The translations under genes were made by a program, and so were the position numbers. This document shows, in pieces, positions 1-10,405 of a stretch of 64,000 nt of DNA. The notes under the pieces were generated by a model that did no database searches, was not told the DNA's origin, and saw nothing but the letters and a program-made list of their open reading frames with translations. How positions within the stretch are numbered: position 1 is the first letter of the stretch; every line of letters begins with the position of its first letter. Origin of the DNA: Polaribacter sp. BM10 (GTDB lineage: Bacteria; Bacteroidota; Bacteroidia; Flavobacteriales; Flavobacteriaceae); NCBI RefSeq assembly GCF_002005425.1, contig NZ_CP019704.1, positions 496,001-560,000 of the forward strand, written 5' to 3'.

Positions 1-1
1 A

Positions 2-3000
2 GTAGATCCAAACGAAGAATATACAATAAAACTAGATTATACAGAATACCCAGAAACCAATGGATTCGAGGGGCAAGCTTCCTCAGTAAATATTGTTATA
101 AGGTTAAACGGTAATTCTTCAACCTCAGGAACTTTAATAAGTAATATTAATAATCTTACCACTACCGGTGGTACAGCTGGTACTTGGGAAGAAAGAAGTT
201 ACACTTTTATACCGAGTAATTTAGGTATCACAACCCCTGGTAATTATAATTTATTTGTAGGTTCAAATAATTCTGCATCCAATTATTGGGCATTTGTAGA
301 CGGTATTTCTGTTAATGCTATTTCTTATTTGTCTTGTGCAGATACAGATGGAGACGGTATCCCAAATAGCTTAGATTTAGATTCAGATAACGACGGAATT
401 CCGGATATTGTTGAGGCAGGTGGAGTAGATACCGATGGTAATGGAAAAATTGATAATATAAACCTTGACGGTACTTTAATTAATGATATTAATAATAACG
501 GACTGGATGATTTATACGATGTTGATAACGGAGGTAATTTAATACCTAATCTAGATGCTGACGGAGATGGAATTCCAAATAGGCAAGATTTAGATTCAGA
601 TAATGATGGTATAGCAGATATCGTAGAAGCCGGAGGAACAGATACAAACGGAGATGGTAAAGCAGATAATTTTGTTGATATTGATAATGATGGTTTTAAT
701 GATTTAGTTGATGGCGATGTTGGTCAAGACGGTGTTTCAGAAAACACGAGCAATGCTTTAATAACAACTGGTACAGACACAAATAACGATGGAAAACCCA
801 ATTCTTATACTAAAGGCGATACAGATGGTGATGGTATAAACGATTACTTAGACTTAGATTCCGATAACGATGGTATTGCTGATGTTGTTGAAGCTGGTGG
901 AGAAGATACAGATAGAGACGGGAAAGCAGATAGTTTTGTAGATACAGATAATGATGGTTTTAATGATGCTGTAGATGGTGACCCTACAAATGCTTTAGCA
1001 AACGGTAATGATGCTAACGGAACAAATACTGCAAATGCATTAATTGTTACAGGTACTGATGCTAATAATGATGGAACGCCAGAGACATACCCAAATGGAG
1101 ATTCAGATAATGACGGAAAACCAAACCATGTAGACATAGACTCAGATAACGATGGTATTACTGATAATGTAGAGGCGCAAACCACTAGTGGTTATATTGC
1201 ACCTACAGGGCCAGGTATCATAACAGATTTAAACAAAAATGGTGTAGACGATGTATATGAAAATGGAGCTATTATTGGTTTAGATCCAACAAATACAGAT
1301 ACTTTAGACAAACCAGATTATTTAGATACAGATTCAGATAACGATGGTATTTCAGATATTGCAGAGAATGGTAATACGAATAATATTTTATCTGGTATAG
1401 ATACTGATAATGATGGTTTAGACGATAATTTTGATAATATTAATGATTCTGCAATAACAGGTGCTACAGTAAATAACGGTATAAATTCACCAAATGCAAG
1501 CAACCTTGGTGATGAGGATGGAGATATTAATGCCGGTGGAGATGTAGATTACAGAGATATTAAAGACACAGATAACGATGGTATTCCAGATTCAGTTGAC
1601 TTAGATGACGATAATGACGGAATATTAGACACAGATGAAGGTTGTGAAAATCTAATTACCAACGGTAATTTTGAAAACCAAGACTTTTCTGATGCAAGTA
1701 TATTTCCTGGAGGTTTTACAGCAGCAGCAGGTACATTTATAGGTACAACTTATAATACAAACACATTAGAAGGTTGGAATTATACCCAAAATTTAGATGG
1801 ATGGGTAGGTGGACAAAGCCCTTCTTGGGGACCAAGTGTAGTCTTTGCCGATGCTTACCAAGGAACACAATATGTAGATGTTTTAGGTAATAATGATGTA
1901 ACTTCGGGTGTAAGTAACATACTTTCTCAAACAATTACTACTACGGTTGGTAAAAGCTACACACTTTCTTTCTTTTGGGGTGAAGATGTTGGCCATGGAA
2001 TAGGACAAGACGTTACTCTTAATGTTAAAGTTTTAGATGCATCAAATACTAGTATAATAAATCAGACTTTAGTTGCTACAGCAGCAGGAAATGTAGGCGG
2101 AATTATTGGCCCTAAAAAATGGTATGTTTTTTCTCAAAAGTTTGTTGCTACAACTACTCAAACAACATTACAATTCCAAGCGACAACTCCTTCTAACGGA
2201 TCACTTGGGGCAGGAGCTGCTTTAGATTTTGTAAGTGTTTCTTCATGTGTAGACTCAGATAATGATGGTATTCCAAATAGCTTAGACTTAGATTCTGATA
2301 ATGATGGTATTCCGGATTTAGTTGAAACAGGAGGAGAAGATGTCGACGGAAATGGAACGATAGATGACGTAAACTCTAATGGAACATTAGTAAATGATTT
2401 AGATAATGATGGTTTAGATGATCGTTATGATTCAGATAGTGGCGCAAATAACGTCACTATATCAAATCCTGATACCGACGGAGATGGAATTAAAGATTAC
2501 ATAGATTTAGATTCCGATAACGATGGTATTGCTGATGTTATTGAAGCTGGCGGAACTGATACTAATAGCGATGGAAAAGCAGATGATTTTGTAGATTCTG
2601 ATAATGACGGATTTAATGACCTTGTAGATGGCGATGTTGGTCAAGATGGTACATCAGAAAACACTGCAAATGCTTTAATAATAACCGGCCAAGACACCGA
2701 TAATGATGGTGAACCTAACTCTTATGTTTCAGGAGATGCAGATAATGACGGTAAACTAAATTTTGTTGATATCGATGCAGATAATGATGGTATTCCAGAT
2801 AACGTAGAAGGACAACCTTCAACAGGGTATATTGCACCAAGTGGAGTTGGAACATCGATTACTGATGTTAATAACAATGGTGTAGACGATAATTATGAAA
2901 ACGGTGCTATTATAGGTTTAATTCCAGAAAATACAGATGGTTTAGACGCTCCAGATTATTTAGATACAGATTCAGATAATGATGGTATTTTAGACGTCAA

Positions 3001-6000
3001 CGAAAACGGTGATGGAGATACTTTCTCAGCAACAGATACAGACGGTGATGGATTAGTTGATGTTTTTGATGATAACGATGATTCAGGAATAAATGGTTCA
3101 AAAGTAAACGACGGTTTAAGCCCATCTGCAAGTACAGTAACTAATGAAAGTTCATTAGAAGATGCATTTAATGATTCTGATGGAGATTTTAATCCTGGAA
3201 ATGGTGATCTTGACTACAGAGACGCTCCAATAGATGATTTAATGATCACACAAGTATATCAGTTTGATACTGAGCGTTGGATAGAAATTACCAATATCAG
3301 TAATTCAAATACTATTGCAGCCAGCCTAGTAAATGTGCAGCTATATTTAAATAAAACAGGAGATCAAACAGGGGTAACACCAGATGCTACATTAACAGTT
3401 AGTTCTGCAATTTTACCAGGTCAATCTGTTTTAATTACAAATTCAGAAAACAATATTTCTAATACAACAGCGGCAGCACCAACTGCAAGTGCAATTATTA
3501 TACAAGATGATGCGTTAACAAATATTGAAGGTGGAGACGATACCATTACAGTATCAAAAACTGGAGATGTCAGCTCATGGTCAAACCGAATTGATGTTGT
3601 TTCAAAATTAACTAACAAAACATCGTATGTAAGAATAGATGAAACGCTACAACCTAATGTAAATTATACAGAAAGTGAATGGGTTGTTTTTATAGATGAT
3701 GCGTTAGATCCTTATAATTTCTTAATTGATTCTGCTGAGAGACATCCACATGATCCGTTAATTTCAGAGATTGAAAGTTCGAACTCAGATGCAAACACCT
3801 TGTTAGGATTGCATAGAATAGAGAAAACAACAAGAACTGGTGGTAACTGGAACAATGGTTATCCTGATAGATCTAGATATGTTTCTGTTAATGAAAATTA
3901 CGAACATCAAAATGAAAGATTAAGTGCGCGTAAATTAGAGGTATTAGGTTCTAATATTCTAGCAATAGACAATCAATTGTTAGTGGTAACCAATAATTTA
4001 AATATTACCACAAATGCAGAGATTCGATTGGTTGGAAAAAGTCAGTTTGTACAAACGCATACAGGAGTTGCCGATATTACAGGTAACGGAAAAATGTATG
4101 TCGAACAAAACTCTGAACTTGCAAATATTTATAGATACAATTATATGAGTTCTCCTGTAAGAACAGTCGATTTACAAACGTATTCTATAGAATCAGTTTT
4201 AAAAGACGGTACAAACCCGGTTAGTTTTACAGGTGTTGTTGGTCAAGGAGCATCAAACATTGCAAGAGATATTAATTTTGTAGGCGGTTATGATGGTAGT
4301 ACTGGTACACCAATTAATATTGCAGATTACTGGATTTATACTTTTGCTAGCACAAAAGGACAAAGATCTAATTATGAACACAAGTATAAATCAGGAACAA
4401 TAGCGCCAACAGATGGTTATATTTTTAAAGGACCAGAAGTAGCACAAAACTATACTTTTGTTGGTAATCCTAATGATGGAGAATTAACTACAGCAGTTGG
4501 AGGAAGTGACTCTTATTTAATAGGAAATCCATTTCCGTCTGCTATGAATGCTTTAAAATTCATTAAAGACAATATCAATTCTATCGATGGTAGTTTATAT
4601 TTCTGGGATCATGTAGGCGAAGAAAATACTAGTTCTGAAACTAGCGGACATAATTACCAAGGTTATGTTGGTGGTTACGCTACAATTAATCTTTCTATGG
4701 CTGTAGGAGGTTTAGATAAACCTGCTGTTGGTGCTTTTAGCATTACCTTGCAAGCTGAAGAATCTTTATTAAATGGAACCATTTTTGAAATAGTAGAAAA
4801 AAGAATCGTTAGATTAAATACAAGTTCTAGTTATTTAGAATTTAATAGAATTACAAGAGCTACAGATGAAATAAATATTAATTACAAATCTGCTACAGGT
4901 AAGACTTTAATTTTCTTTAAAGACAATGTAGAAGTTGGTACTTATGATTTACCTGCAACATCAGGTTATGAAACATTTACTATTAACGATTGTGTTATTG
5001 TTGGTTCTACTATAAGATTTGAGTCTTTAGATTCTAATACAATTGATATTGACTTTATAGAAATGAATGACGATGATGGAGATGTTTCATGTGCACCATC
5101 AAGTGGTACAGATAGTAGTTTATTTAAAACTCCTGGAACTTACATTCCTATTGGTCAAGGATTCTTTATTGGAGGCGATTCTGACGGTGGTCCAATCGTG
5201 TTTAACAACAGTCAAAGACAATATGTTACAGAAGATAGTGGAAATGCTGTATTCTTTAAATCTGAAAGAAAAAAGGTTGTTGAGCAAGATAATGGCGACT
5301 TTAACACATTGCCTTTATTAAAAATAGGAATGGACTTTGTTAGCGAAGATAGAGAGCCATTACACAGACAAATTGGAGTTTCTTTTAGCCCGAACAATAC
5401 TTTTGAATTTGAAAAAGGTTTTGATAGTCCTATTAACGATTTAGGTGCAACGGATGTTTATTGGAAGTTTGAAAATAGTGATAACAAATATGTTATTGCA
5501 GGAATTCAAAGTGTTTCAAATTCTTTAGAGATTCCTTTTGAAATAATAATGGATTATAAAGGTGCTGTTATTTTAAATTTAGATGATATCAAAAAGGTAA
5601 ACAACACTATTTTTGTAAAAGATAAATTGAATAACAAAACGTACGACATTACAAATAACGAAGTTGTTTTACAATTAGATAAAGGAGAGCATTTAAATAG
5701 ATTCTCGATAGTATTTAGTCAAGACACTGTGTTAAGTGTTGATGATGCAAATCTAGAGAATCCAATAAATGATTTAATAACTACTTTCTTAGACAAAAGT
5801 ACTAACGAGTTTGTAATTGATAATAAAAACAATTTAAACATCGAAAATGTAGTATTATTTAACCTTTTAGGTCAAATAACAAACAGTTGGAACATTGATT
5901 CTTCTGATAGTGAAAACAGACTTAAAATTAAGAATATAGCTAACGGAGTATATATTGTAAACATTAAAACTGAAAAAGGTGTTATCAGTAAAAAGGTTTT

Positions 6001-6013
6001 GTATAACAAATAG
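2..6013 (+). CDS. Giant T9SS-secreted surface protein with TSP3-like calcium repeats (5' partial)
   Basis: The frame is open from base 2 to the stop at 6011, so the start lies outside the window; 2003 residues are visible. Order of parts in fragment numbering: the end of a beta-sandwich domain (1-110); a first block of DxDxDG/DSDNDGIPD calcium-binding repeats of thrombospondin type 3 style (about 113-547); a jellyroll, DUF642-like domain beginning NLITNGNFE (about 549-750); a second repeat block (about 751-1076); a lamin-tail-like domain (about 1079-1265); a long beta-rich region; and a C-terminal type A sorting domain (about 1918-2003, with VVLFNLLGQ and NGVYIVNI). That last domain is known to direct export by the type IX system and anchoring at or release from the cell surface. 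The order sandwich domain, Cys, repeat block occurs twice, so the protein grew by module duplication. Adhesin or structural role is inference. Confidence 0.9.
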   Translation, partial: VDPNEEYTIKLDYTEYPETNGFEGQASSVNIVIRLNGNSSTSGTLISNINNLTTTGGTAGTWEERSYTFIPSNLGITTPGNYNLFVGSNNSASNYWAFVDGISVNAISYLSCADTDGDGIPNSLDLDSDNDGIPDIVEAGGVDTDGNGKIDNINLDGTLINDINNNGLDDLYDVDNGGNLIPNLDADGDGIPNRQDLDSDNDGIADIVEAGGTDTNGDGKADNFVDIDNDGFNDLVDGDVGQDGVSENTSNALITTGTDTNNDGKPNSYTKGDTDGDGINDYLDLDSDNDGIADVVEAGGEDTDRDGKADSFVDTDNDGFNDAVDGDPTNALANGNDANGTNTANALIVTGTDANNDGTPETYPNGDSDNDGKPNHVDIDSDNDGITDNVEAQTTSGYIAPTGPGIITDLNKNGVDDVYENGAIIGLDPTNTDTLDKPDYLDTDSDNDGISDIAENGNTNNILSGIDTDNDGLDDNFDNINDSAITGATVNNGINSPNASNLGDEDGDINAGGDVDYRDIKDTDNDGIPDSVDLDDDNDGILDTDEGCENLITNGNFENQDFSDASIFPGGFTAAAGTFIGTTYNTNTLEGWNYTQNLDGWVGGQSPSWGPSVVFADAYQGTQYVDVLGNNDVTSGVSNILSQTITTTVGKSYTLSFFWGEDVGHGIGQDVTLNVKVLDASNTSIINQTLVATAAGNVGGIIGPKKWYVFSQKFVATTTQTTLQFQATTPSNGSLGAGAALDFVSVSSCVDSDNDGIPNSLDLDSDNDGIPDLVETGGEDVDGNGTIDDVNSNGTLVNDLDNDGLDDRYDSDSGANNVTISNPDTDGDGIKDYIDLDSDNDGIADVIEAGGTDTNSDGKADDFVDSDNDGFNDLVDGDVGQDGTSENTANALIITGQDTDNDGEPNSYVSGDADNDGKLNFVDIDADNDGIPDNVEGQPSTGYIAPSGVGTSITDVNNNGVDDNYENGAIIGLIPENTDGLDAPDYLDTDSDNDGILDVNENGDGDTFSATDTDGDGLVDVFDDNDDSGINGSKVNDGLSPSASTVTNESSLEDAFNDSDGDFNPGNGDLDYRDAPIDDLMITQVYQFDTERWIEITNISNSNTIAASLVNVQLYLNKTGDQTGVTPDATLTVSSAILPGQSVLITNSENNISNTTAAAPTASAIIIQDDALTNIEGGDDTITVSKTGDVSSWSNRIDVVSKLTNKTSYVRIDETLQPNVNYTESEWVVFIDDALDPYNFLIDSAERHPHDPLISEIESSNSDANTLLGLHRIEKTTRTGGNWNNGYPDRSRYVSVNENYEHQNERLSARKLEVLGSNILAIDNQLLVVTNNLNITTNAEIRLVGKSQFVQTHTGVADITGNGKMYVEQNSELANIYRYNYMSSPVRTVDLQTYSIESVLKDGTNPVSFTGVVGQGASNIARDINFVGGYDGSTGTPINIADYWIYTFASTKGQRSNYEHKYKSGTIAPTDGYIFKGPEVAQNYTFVGNPNDGELTTAVGGSDSYLIGNPFPSAMNALKFIKDNINSIDGSLYFWDHVGEENTSSETSGHNYQGYVGGYATINLSMAVGGLDKPAVGAFSITLQAEESLLNGTIFEIVEKRIVRLNTSSSYLEFNRITRATDEININYKSATGKTLIFFKDNVEVGTYDLPATSGYETFTINDCVIVGSTIRFESLDSNTIDIDFIEMNDDDGDVSCAPSSGTDSSLFKTPGTYIPIGQGFFIGGDSDGGPIVFNNSQRQYVTEDSGNAVFFKSERKKVVEQDNGDFNTLPLLKIGMDFVSEDREPLHRQIGVSFSPNNTFEFEKGFDSPINDLGATDVYWKFENSDNKYVIAGIQSVSNSLEIPFEIIMDYKGAVILNLDDIKKVNNTIFVKDKLNNKTYDITNNEVVLQLDKGEHLNRFSIVFSQDTVLSVDDANLENPINDLITTFLDKSTNEFVIDNKNNLNIENVVLFNLLGQITNSWNIDSSDSENRLKIKNIANGVYIVNIKTEKGVISKKVLYNK

Positions 6014-6040
6014 CAATACAATATTTACCTATAGAAAATA

Positions 6041-6078
6041 AAAAATCTCATTATCTAATTATAGATAATGAGATTTTT
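6041..6078 (+). terminator. Bidirectional intrinsic terminator
   Basis: A perfect 16-bp inverted repeat (6041-6056 and 6063-6078) with a 6-nt loop has A- and T-runs at its ends, so it can end transcription from both sides. It sits between the adhesin gene and the convergent lipoprotein gene. Confidence 0.85.
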
Positions 6079-6098
6079 AAATTATAGGCAATAGATAT

Positions 6099-6894
6099 TT
6101 ATTTCTTAGTATAATTCTCTGGAATAGAAAAACTATCTCTAAAACCTTCAACAAATTTTATGTTTGTAATTTTAGCATTTCCAATTTTATCTGTTAAACC
6201 ATCTTTAGAATTCCATCCGTAGAAATCCCAATTTGTGGCAATAGAAATACCTTCTATTTCTGTATAATCTGTATATTTTATAGCATGCGGATCTGCTTCT
6301 GCAGCTTCTTTAGTTTTACCAGCAGTTACAATGTAGGCAACGTGTTCTAGTAAATCAGTTTCGTTATTTTTATAAACAACGTACCAATCATCTGGTGCAT
6401 CACCTGTATTTGCTTCAAAACTTAGTTTAGCCGTTTTTAAGTTATTATTAGCTTCTTGTGTTTTATGATTAAAATCCCACTTTGTACCGTTGTCGTTTAA
6501 CTTATAAGGAAATAGGAAAAAATAATTCCAAGTATACGCATGAAAACGCACTCCAGGATTTGATTTTAATCCATCAGAAACAAAAATATCTTGTTTGTTA
6601 ACATAGATTTCATCACCATTTTTATATGCTATTTTAGCAATATCAGAAGAAGTAGAAACTGTAATGTTAGCGTTTAAAATTTCATTTCCTCCAAAATTTA
6701 TAACAGCATCGTATTGTATAGCTTCTTTTGCTAAGAAAATATCTTTTTTGTGTGCAGTTTCTATAACTTCAGCAAAATTTTTAGAAACAGTTTCTTTTTT
6801 AACTATTTCTGTTGTTTTTTTCGGTTTTAGGTTGTTGTTTGCAACTTGTAATAATTGCAGCACCAATAATGGCTGTAAAAAGTAATTTCTTCAT
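6099..6894 (-). pseudogene. Lipoprotein gene interrupted by a frameshift in an A7 tract
   Basis: An ATG at 6894 opens a clear lipoprotein signal, MKKLLFTAIIGAAIITSC, with the lipobox Cys at residue 18. After about 30 codons that frame stops. The remaining ~245 codons continue in another frame down to 6099. The two frames join exactly if the seven-base A run (T7 on the plus strand, 6815-6821) is six bases long, so the gene is one base out of frame. The mature part is about 240 residues, with aromatic-rich segments (FHAYTWNYFFLFPYKL) and no catalytic motif I recognise. Without the correction the downstream frame could only start at TTG or GTG and would lack a signal peptide. Sequencing error, true inactivation and slipped-strand phase variation are all possible. 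Confidence 0.7.
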
Positions 6895-6967
6895 GTTAGT
6901 TTAATTGAAAATTTAATTTAAAAATGATTAATCGTATTTATGCTAGAAGCCTTACAAAATTTTAAGA

Positions 6968-7966
6968 CTAATTTCCTTTAATTCTCATCCAAAGATCAGA
7001 CATTAGGTTTTTAGCATCATTTTTATCTTTTTTTACTTCTATAAAAGTTACGTTCTCATTTTCATCAACATTAATTTTATACTTAAAAACAAAATTTTCT
7101 GCATTTTGACGCATGCTTAGGGTTCCGAATCTTAAATCATTAAAATATAAATCAGAATTTTGTTTGTTAATAGTGTACCAACCTTTAGAAATTGAAATCA
7201 TTCGTTTTACTTTTTCATTATTCTTTAAATTTCCTAATAAGTGATGATTCTTGGGATAGTGGGAAAATTCGATTGGTTTTTTATCAAAAAAAGATGAATG
7301 CCCGATTAGAAAAGCATTTTTTGTTTCTACGTTTGCAGACCATAATATGGTATTTAAGGGCGCAGGTTTGGTTGCGATTTTAGAATAGATAATGTTTTGA
7401 TTATTTAACTCTTTGGTGAATTTTTTGTAAGAAAGACCTTTTAAAATTAAGGTAATAGCTAAATAAGAACTACTTATTATCAAACCTAAATTATTATAAG
7501 TTTTTCTCTTTTTAGAAGTTCTTTTTTGAAACATTGCTAAAAGCACAAAAATGATAAAAGGTAATGTATATAGCGGGTCTACAACAAAAATATTTTTAAA
7601 GGCTAATCTTATATCTAAAGGCCAAAATAGTTGTGTGCCCCAAGTTGTTTGTGCATCTAAAATAGGATGTGTTATAAAGGCCCAAAAAAAGAGCAAAGTC
7701 CAATCTTTAAAATTTTTATATTTTTCGAATTTTAAAACTACAAGAGCAAAAATTGGAGCAAATATTACAGAGAACAAAATAGAATGAGTAAAACCTCTAT
7801 GGATTTCTAAAGCAGTTACGGTATCTGTAAAAAAGCTAGAAATTACGTCTAAATCTGGTATTGTGCCTGCAATAGCACCATATAACATTGCTTTATTGCC
7901 ATTTTTTTTGCCCAATACGGCTTCACCAACAGCAGCGCCTAAGACTATTTGAGTTAAAGAATCCAT
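6968..7966 (-). CDS. YdjM-family membrane-bound metal-dependent hydrolase
   Basis: 332 residues. The N-terminus MDSLTQIVLGAAVGEA, the IPDLD motif near residue 38, HRGFTHS near 56 and HPILDAQTTWG near 95 are the conserved His/Asp motifs of the YdjM family (PF04307), inner-membrane proteins proposed to be metal-dependent hydrolases. Several hydrophobic segments fill the first 190 residues, followed by a soluble C-terminal part that ends in a charged tail. The substrate is unknown. It lies 16 bp downstream of the reductase-like gene on the same strand and may be cotranscribed with it. Family assignment is firm; biochemical function is not. Confidence 0.85.
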   Translation of the reverse strand: MDSLTQIVLGAAVGEAVLGKKNGNKAMLYGAIAGTIPDLDVISSFFTDTVTALEIHRGFTHSILFSVIFAPIFALVVLKFEKYKNFKDWTLLFFWAFITHPILDAQTTWGTQLFWPLDIRLAFKNIFVVDPLYTLPFIIFVLLAMFQKRTSKKRKTYNNLGLIISSSYLAITLILKGLSYKKFTKELNNQNIIYSKIATKPAPLNTILWSANVETKNAFLIGHSSFFDKKPIEFSHYPKNHHLLGNLKNNEKVKRMISISKGWYTINKQNSDLYFNDLRFGTLSMRQNAENFVFKYKINVDENENVTFIEVKKDKNDAKNLMSDLWMRIKGN

Positions 7967-7982
7967 AGGTTTAAAGTTTTAA

Positions 7983-9101
7983 TTAGTAATAACTTTTTCC
8001 AAATTTTTTTTCGACCGAAAAGTCAATTAAGTTCATAAAGTTTTCATGTACACCAAGTGTTATGTCTAATTTTAATTCTTCAATAAACTTTAGAATTAAG
8101 GTAGATTTAAATTGCAAATCTGGTACAGAAACATATTTTTCAAAAAGATTACCAATACTTTTGTAGTAAAGCTGTTCAAAATTATTAAGATTTTCTGGCT
8201 TTTCAGAAACGTATTCGTACGTATTTATTTTAAAAGATTCTAAAACGCTACCTACATAATTTTTGTGTAGAATTTGTTTAGGGTTTACTATGTTTAGTTC
8301 TTTTATAGTCGGATTTAAAAAAGCATGTAAAATTGCTTTAGAAACAAAATCTACAGGAACGATGTTTAAACCGCTTTCTTTATCAATCCAAATTCTAAAA
8401 TTATTTTTAGATTTTTTAGCGTATTTGTCTAAAAAGATTGCCCAAGAATAAAATACATCAAATTTAGGAGTTTCAAAAAAAGGTGCATCTAATAATCTAC
8501 CGCAAATAATACTTGGTCTTAATATTTGTGCGTCTATATTTTTTAATTTACAGGTTTCTTTTACATAAAATTCACTTTCATATTTAGATTTCTCATACGG
8601 ATTTCTAAAATTTGTGACGTTATAATTACCAATAGAGTCGTTTACTTTTTTATCTTGAATACCAAATGAATATGCGGTACTTATATATAAAAATCGTTTT
8701 ACATTTTTAGGTAGTTCTTCTAAAAGATTTTTAGTTACTAAATAATTTTGAGCATGAACAATTTGTTTAGAATCTGTTGTGTGTAATAAACTTGTAGAGC
8801 CTGCACAATGTATAACAGTATCGAAATTATATTTTTTTAAAACCGTATTATCTATAGATTCTAAATCATGAGAAATAACGGTAATTTTTTCTAAACAAGC
8901 TTCTAATGTAAAATTATTCAAAAACTCAGGACGAGATTTATCTTTAAGAATTGCTAAAAGTCTTTCATCTGCAGTTTTTTCGTGAGCTCGAATTACTACA
9001 TAAAGATGATTAACTGTTTTATCTACAATAGCTTTGCGTAACCATTCGAATATAATGTGACTACCAACAATTCCTGTACCGCCAGTTAATAAACAATTCA
9101 T
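7983..9101 (-). CDS. Extended SDR, thioester/fatty acyl reductase-like (NAD-binding 4 family)
   Basis: 372 residues. The Rossmann glycine motif TGGTGIVGSH is at residues 6-15 and the catalytic YxxxK appears as YEKSK near residue 170. IHCAGSTSLLHTT and LRPSIICGR are typical of the NAD-binding-4 (male-sterility/thioester reductase) branch, whose members reduce acyl-thioesters or act on lipid-linked substrates. No carrier or adenylation domain is present, so the protein is stand-alone. The next gene encodes the YdjM-like membrane protein, which hints at a membrane or lipid context, but the substrate cannot be read from the sequence. It begins ~85 bp after the gcvT stop, beyond that gene's terminator. 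Confidence 0.8.
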   Translation of the reverse strand: MNCLLTGGTGIVGSHIIFEWLRKAIVDKTVNHLYVVIRAHEKTADERLLAILKDKSRPEFLNNFTLEACLEKITVISHDLESIDNTVLKKYNFDTVIHCAGSTSLLHTTDSKQIVHAQNYLVTKNLLEELPKNVKRFLYISTAYSFGIQDKKVNDSIGNYNVTNFRNPYEKSKYESEFYVKETCKLKNIDAQILRPSIICGRLLDAPFFETPKFDVFYSWAIFLDKYAKKSKNNFRIWIDKESGLNIVPVDFVSKAILHAFLNPTIKELNIVNPKQILHKNYVGSVLESFKINTYEYVSEKPENLNNFEQLYYKSIGNLFEKYVSVPDLQFKSTLILKFIEELKLDITLGVHENFMNLIDFSVEKKFGKSYY

Positions 9102-9150
9102 ATAATTTTTTTTTGAAGTAATTAAAAAGTGAAATTAGTTCTTTAAACTA

Positions 9151-9178
9151 AAAAACCTCACAAATATGTGAGGTTTTT
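9151..9178 (-). terminator. Intrinsic terminator downstream of gcvT
   Basis: A perfect 12-bp inverted repeat (9151-9162 / 9167-9178) with a 4-nt loop and flanking A/T runs lies just past the gcvT stop on the minus strand. Confidence 0.8.
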
Positions 9179-9187
9179 CTAAAATAT

Positions 9188-10273
9188 TTATCCTTTATAA
9201 AAAGGTAGTTTTACAATTGTGGCTGGTATTATTTTTTTTCGAATTTGAATATTAATTCGAGTACCACTTTTTGCAATATTTGTGGGTACATATCCTAAAC
9301 CAATACCTTTATTTAAACTAGGGCTCATGGTTCCAGAAGTTACGTTACCAATTACATTACCTTCAACATCAACAATATCATAACCTTGTCTTGGTATGCC
9401 TCTTTCATTTAATTCAAAAGCAACTAATTTTTTTGTTGGTTTTTCTGCTTTTTGTTTTGCCAAAGCTTCAGAGTTTACAAAATCTTTAGAAAACTTTGTA
9501 ATCCAACCTAATCCTGCTTCTATTGGCGAAGTAGTATCGTCTATGTCATTACCGTATAAACAATAACCCATTTCTGTTCTTAAAGTATCTCTTGCAGCTA
9601 AACCAATTGGTTTTATACCAAATTCTGCACCAGCTAAGAAAACTCTATTCCAAATTTGTTCTACTTCTTCATTTTTGCAATAGATTTCAAAACCACCAGA
9701 ACCGGTATAACCCGTAGCAGAAATAATTACATTTTCGATACCTGCAAAATCGCCAATTTTAAATTTATAAAATGGTATTTCAGATAAATCTAAAGATGAT
9801 AAAGATTGCATTGCGTCAACAGCCTTTGGACCTTGAATTGCTAATAAAGAATAATCTTCTGATAAGTCTCTTAACTCTGCATTGAATTCTTTATTGTAAG
9901 AAGAAATCCAGTTCCAGTCTTTTTCTATGTTAGATGCATTTACCACTAAAAGATATTCGTTTTCTTTAATTCTGTAACAAATTAAATCATCTACAATACC
10001 GTTCTCTGTATTCGGTAAACAGCTATATTGTGCATCACCAATTTCTAATTTAGAAGCATCATTAGAGGTTACTTTTTGTATAAGTGCCAAAGCATTTTCA
10101 CCAGAAACTAAAAACTCACCCATATGGCTTACGTCAAAAACACCAACAGATTCTCTTACCGTTAAATGTTCTGCAGTAACGCCTTCGTATTGAACTGGCA
10201 TATTGTAACCAGCAAAAGGTACCATTTTAGCGCCTAATTTTTCGTGAACAGAATGTAATGCAATATTTTTCAT
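9188..10273 (-). CDS. gcvT: Glycine cleavage system aminomethyltransferase (T protein)
   Basis: 361 residues. This is the tetrahydrofolate-dependent subunit that takes the aminomethyl group from the lipoylated H protein and releases ammonia and methylene-THF. Family marks: [16 protein letters not shown] near the N-terminus, [11 protein letters not shown] near residue 45, [14 protein letters not shown], and the C-terminal GYV motif after a [12 protein letters not shown] stretch. The start at 10273 is chosen because family members begin about ten residues before LGAKMVPF. The frame can be extended to 10330, but those 19 residues are atypical. No other gcv gene is adjacent, which is common in flavobacteria. 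Confidence 0.95.
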   Translation of the reverse strand: MKNIALHSVHEKLGAKMVPFAGYNMPVQYEGVTAEHLTVRESVGVFDVSHMGEFLVSGENALALIQKVTSNDASKLEIGDAQYSCLPNTENGIVDDLICYRIKENEYLLVVNASNIEKDWNWISSYNKEFNAELRDLSEDYSLLAIQGPKAVDAMQSLSSLDLSEIPFYKFKIGDFAGIENVIISATGYTGSGGFEIYCKNEEVEQIWNRVFLAGAEFGIKPIGLAARDTLRTEMGYCLYGNDIDDTTSPIEAGLGWITKFSKDFVNSEALAKQKAEKPTKKLVAFELNERGIPRQGYDIVDVEGNVIGNVTSGTMSPSLNKGIGLGYVPTNIAKSGTRINIQIRKKIIPATIVKLPFYKG

Positions 10274-10371
10274 GTATAGATTTCTTAAATTTAGCGCTAA
10301 ATTATTGAAAAATTCGCAATTATCAATCACTAATATTTTGTTAATATTTTCAACTAAAAAATAAATAATGT

Positions 10372-10379
10372 TACATTTG
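10372..10379 (+). promoter_or_regulatory. Promoter -7 box TACATTTG
   Basis: Exact match to the Bacteroidota -7 consensus TAnnTTTG, 26 bp before the aminopeptidase ATG. I see no convincing -33 TTG at the usual distance. Confidence 0.6.
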
Positions 10380-10405
10380 GGTAAACAACTTATAAATCAG
10401 CAACA

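Noticed and set aside
844..1503. Antisense open frames within the adhesin repeats
   Set aside because: They are the mirror of GAT/GAC-rich calcium repeats (Ser/Leu-rich products) with no start context or family resemblance.
341..3225. Regular repeats that could be taken for a CRISPR or satellite array
   Set aside because: They are in-frame protein repeats of changing length with codon-level drift, not identical repeats with unique spacers.
5067..5397. Overlapping frames in the adhesin gene near 5.1-5.4 kb
   Set aside because: Low-complexity products in the shadow of a long, clearly coding frame.
6814..6824. Programmed -1 frameshifting at A AAA AAC in the broken lipoprotein gene
   Set aside because: A -1 slip leads to a stop codon within four codons; only loss of one base (or +1) restores the long frame.
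10274..10330. Longer gcvT start
   Set aside because: The extra 19 residues are atypical for the family; ATG at 10273 gives the normal N-terminus.
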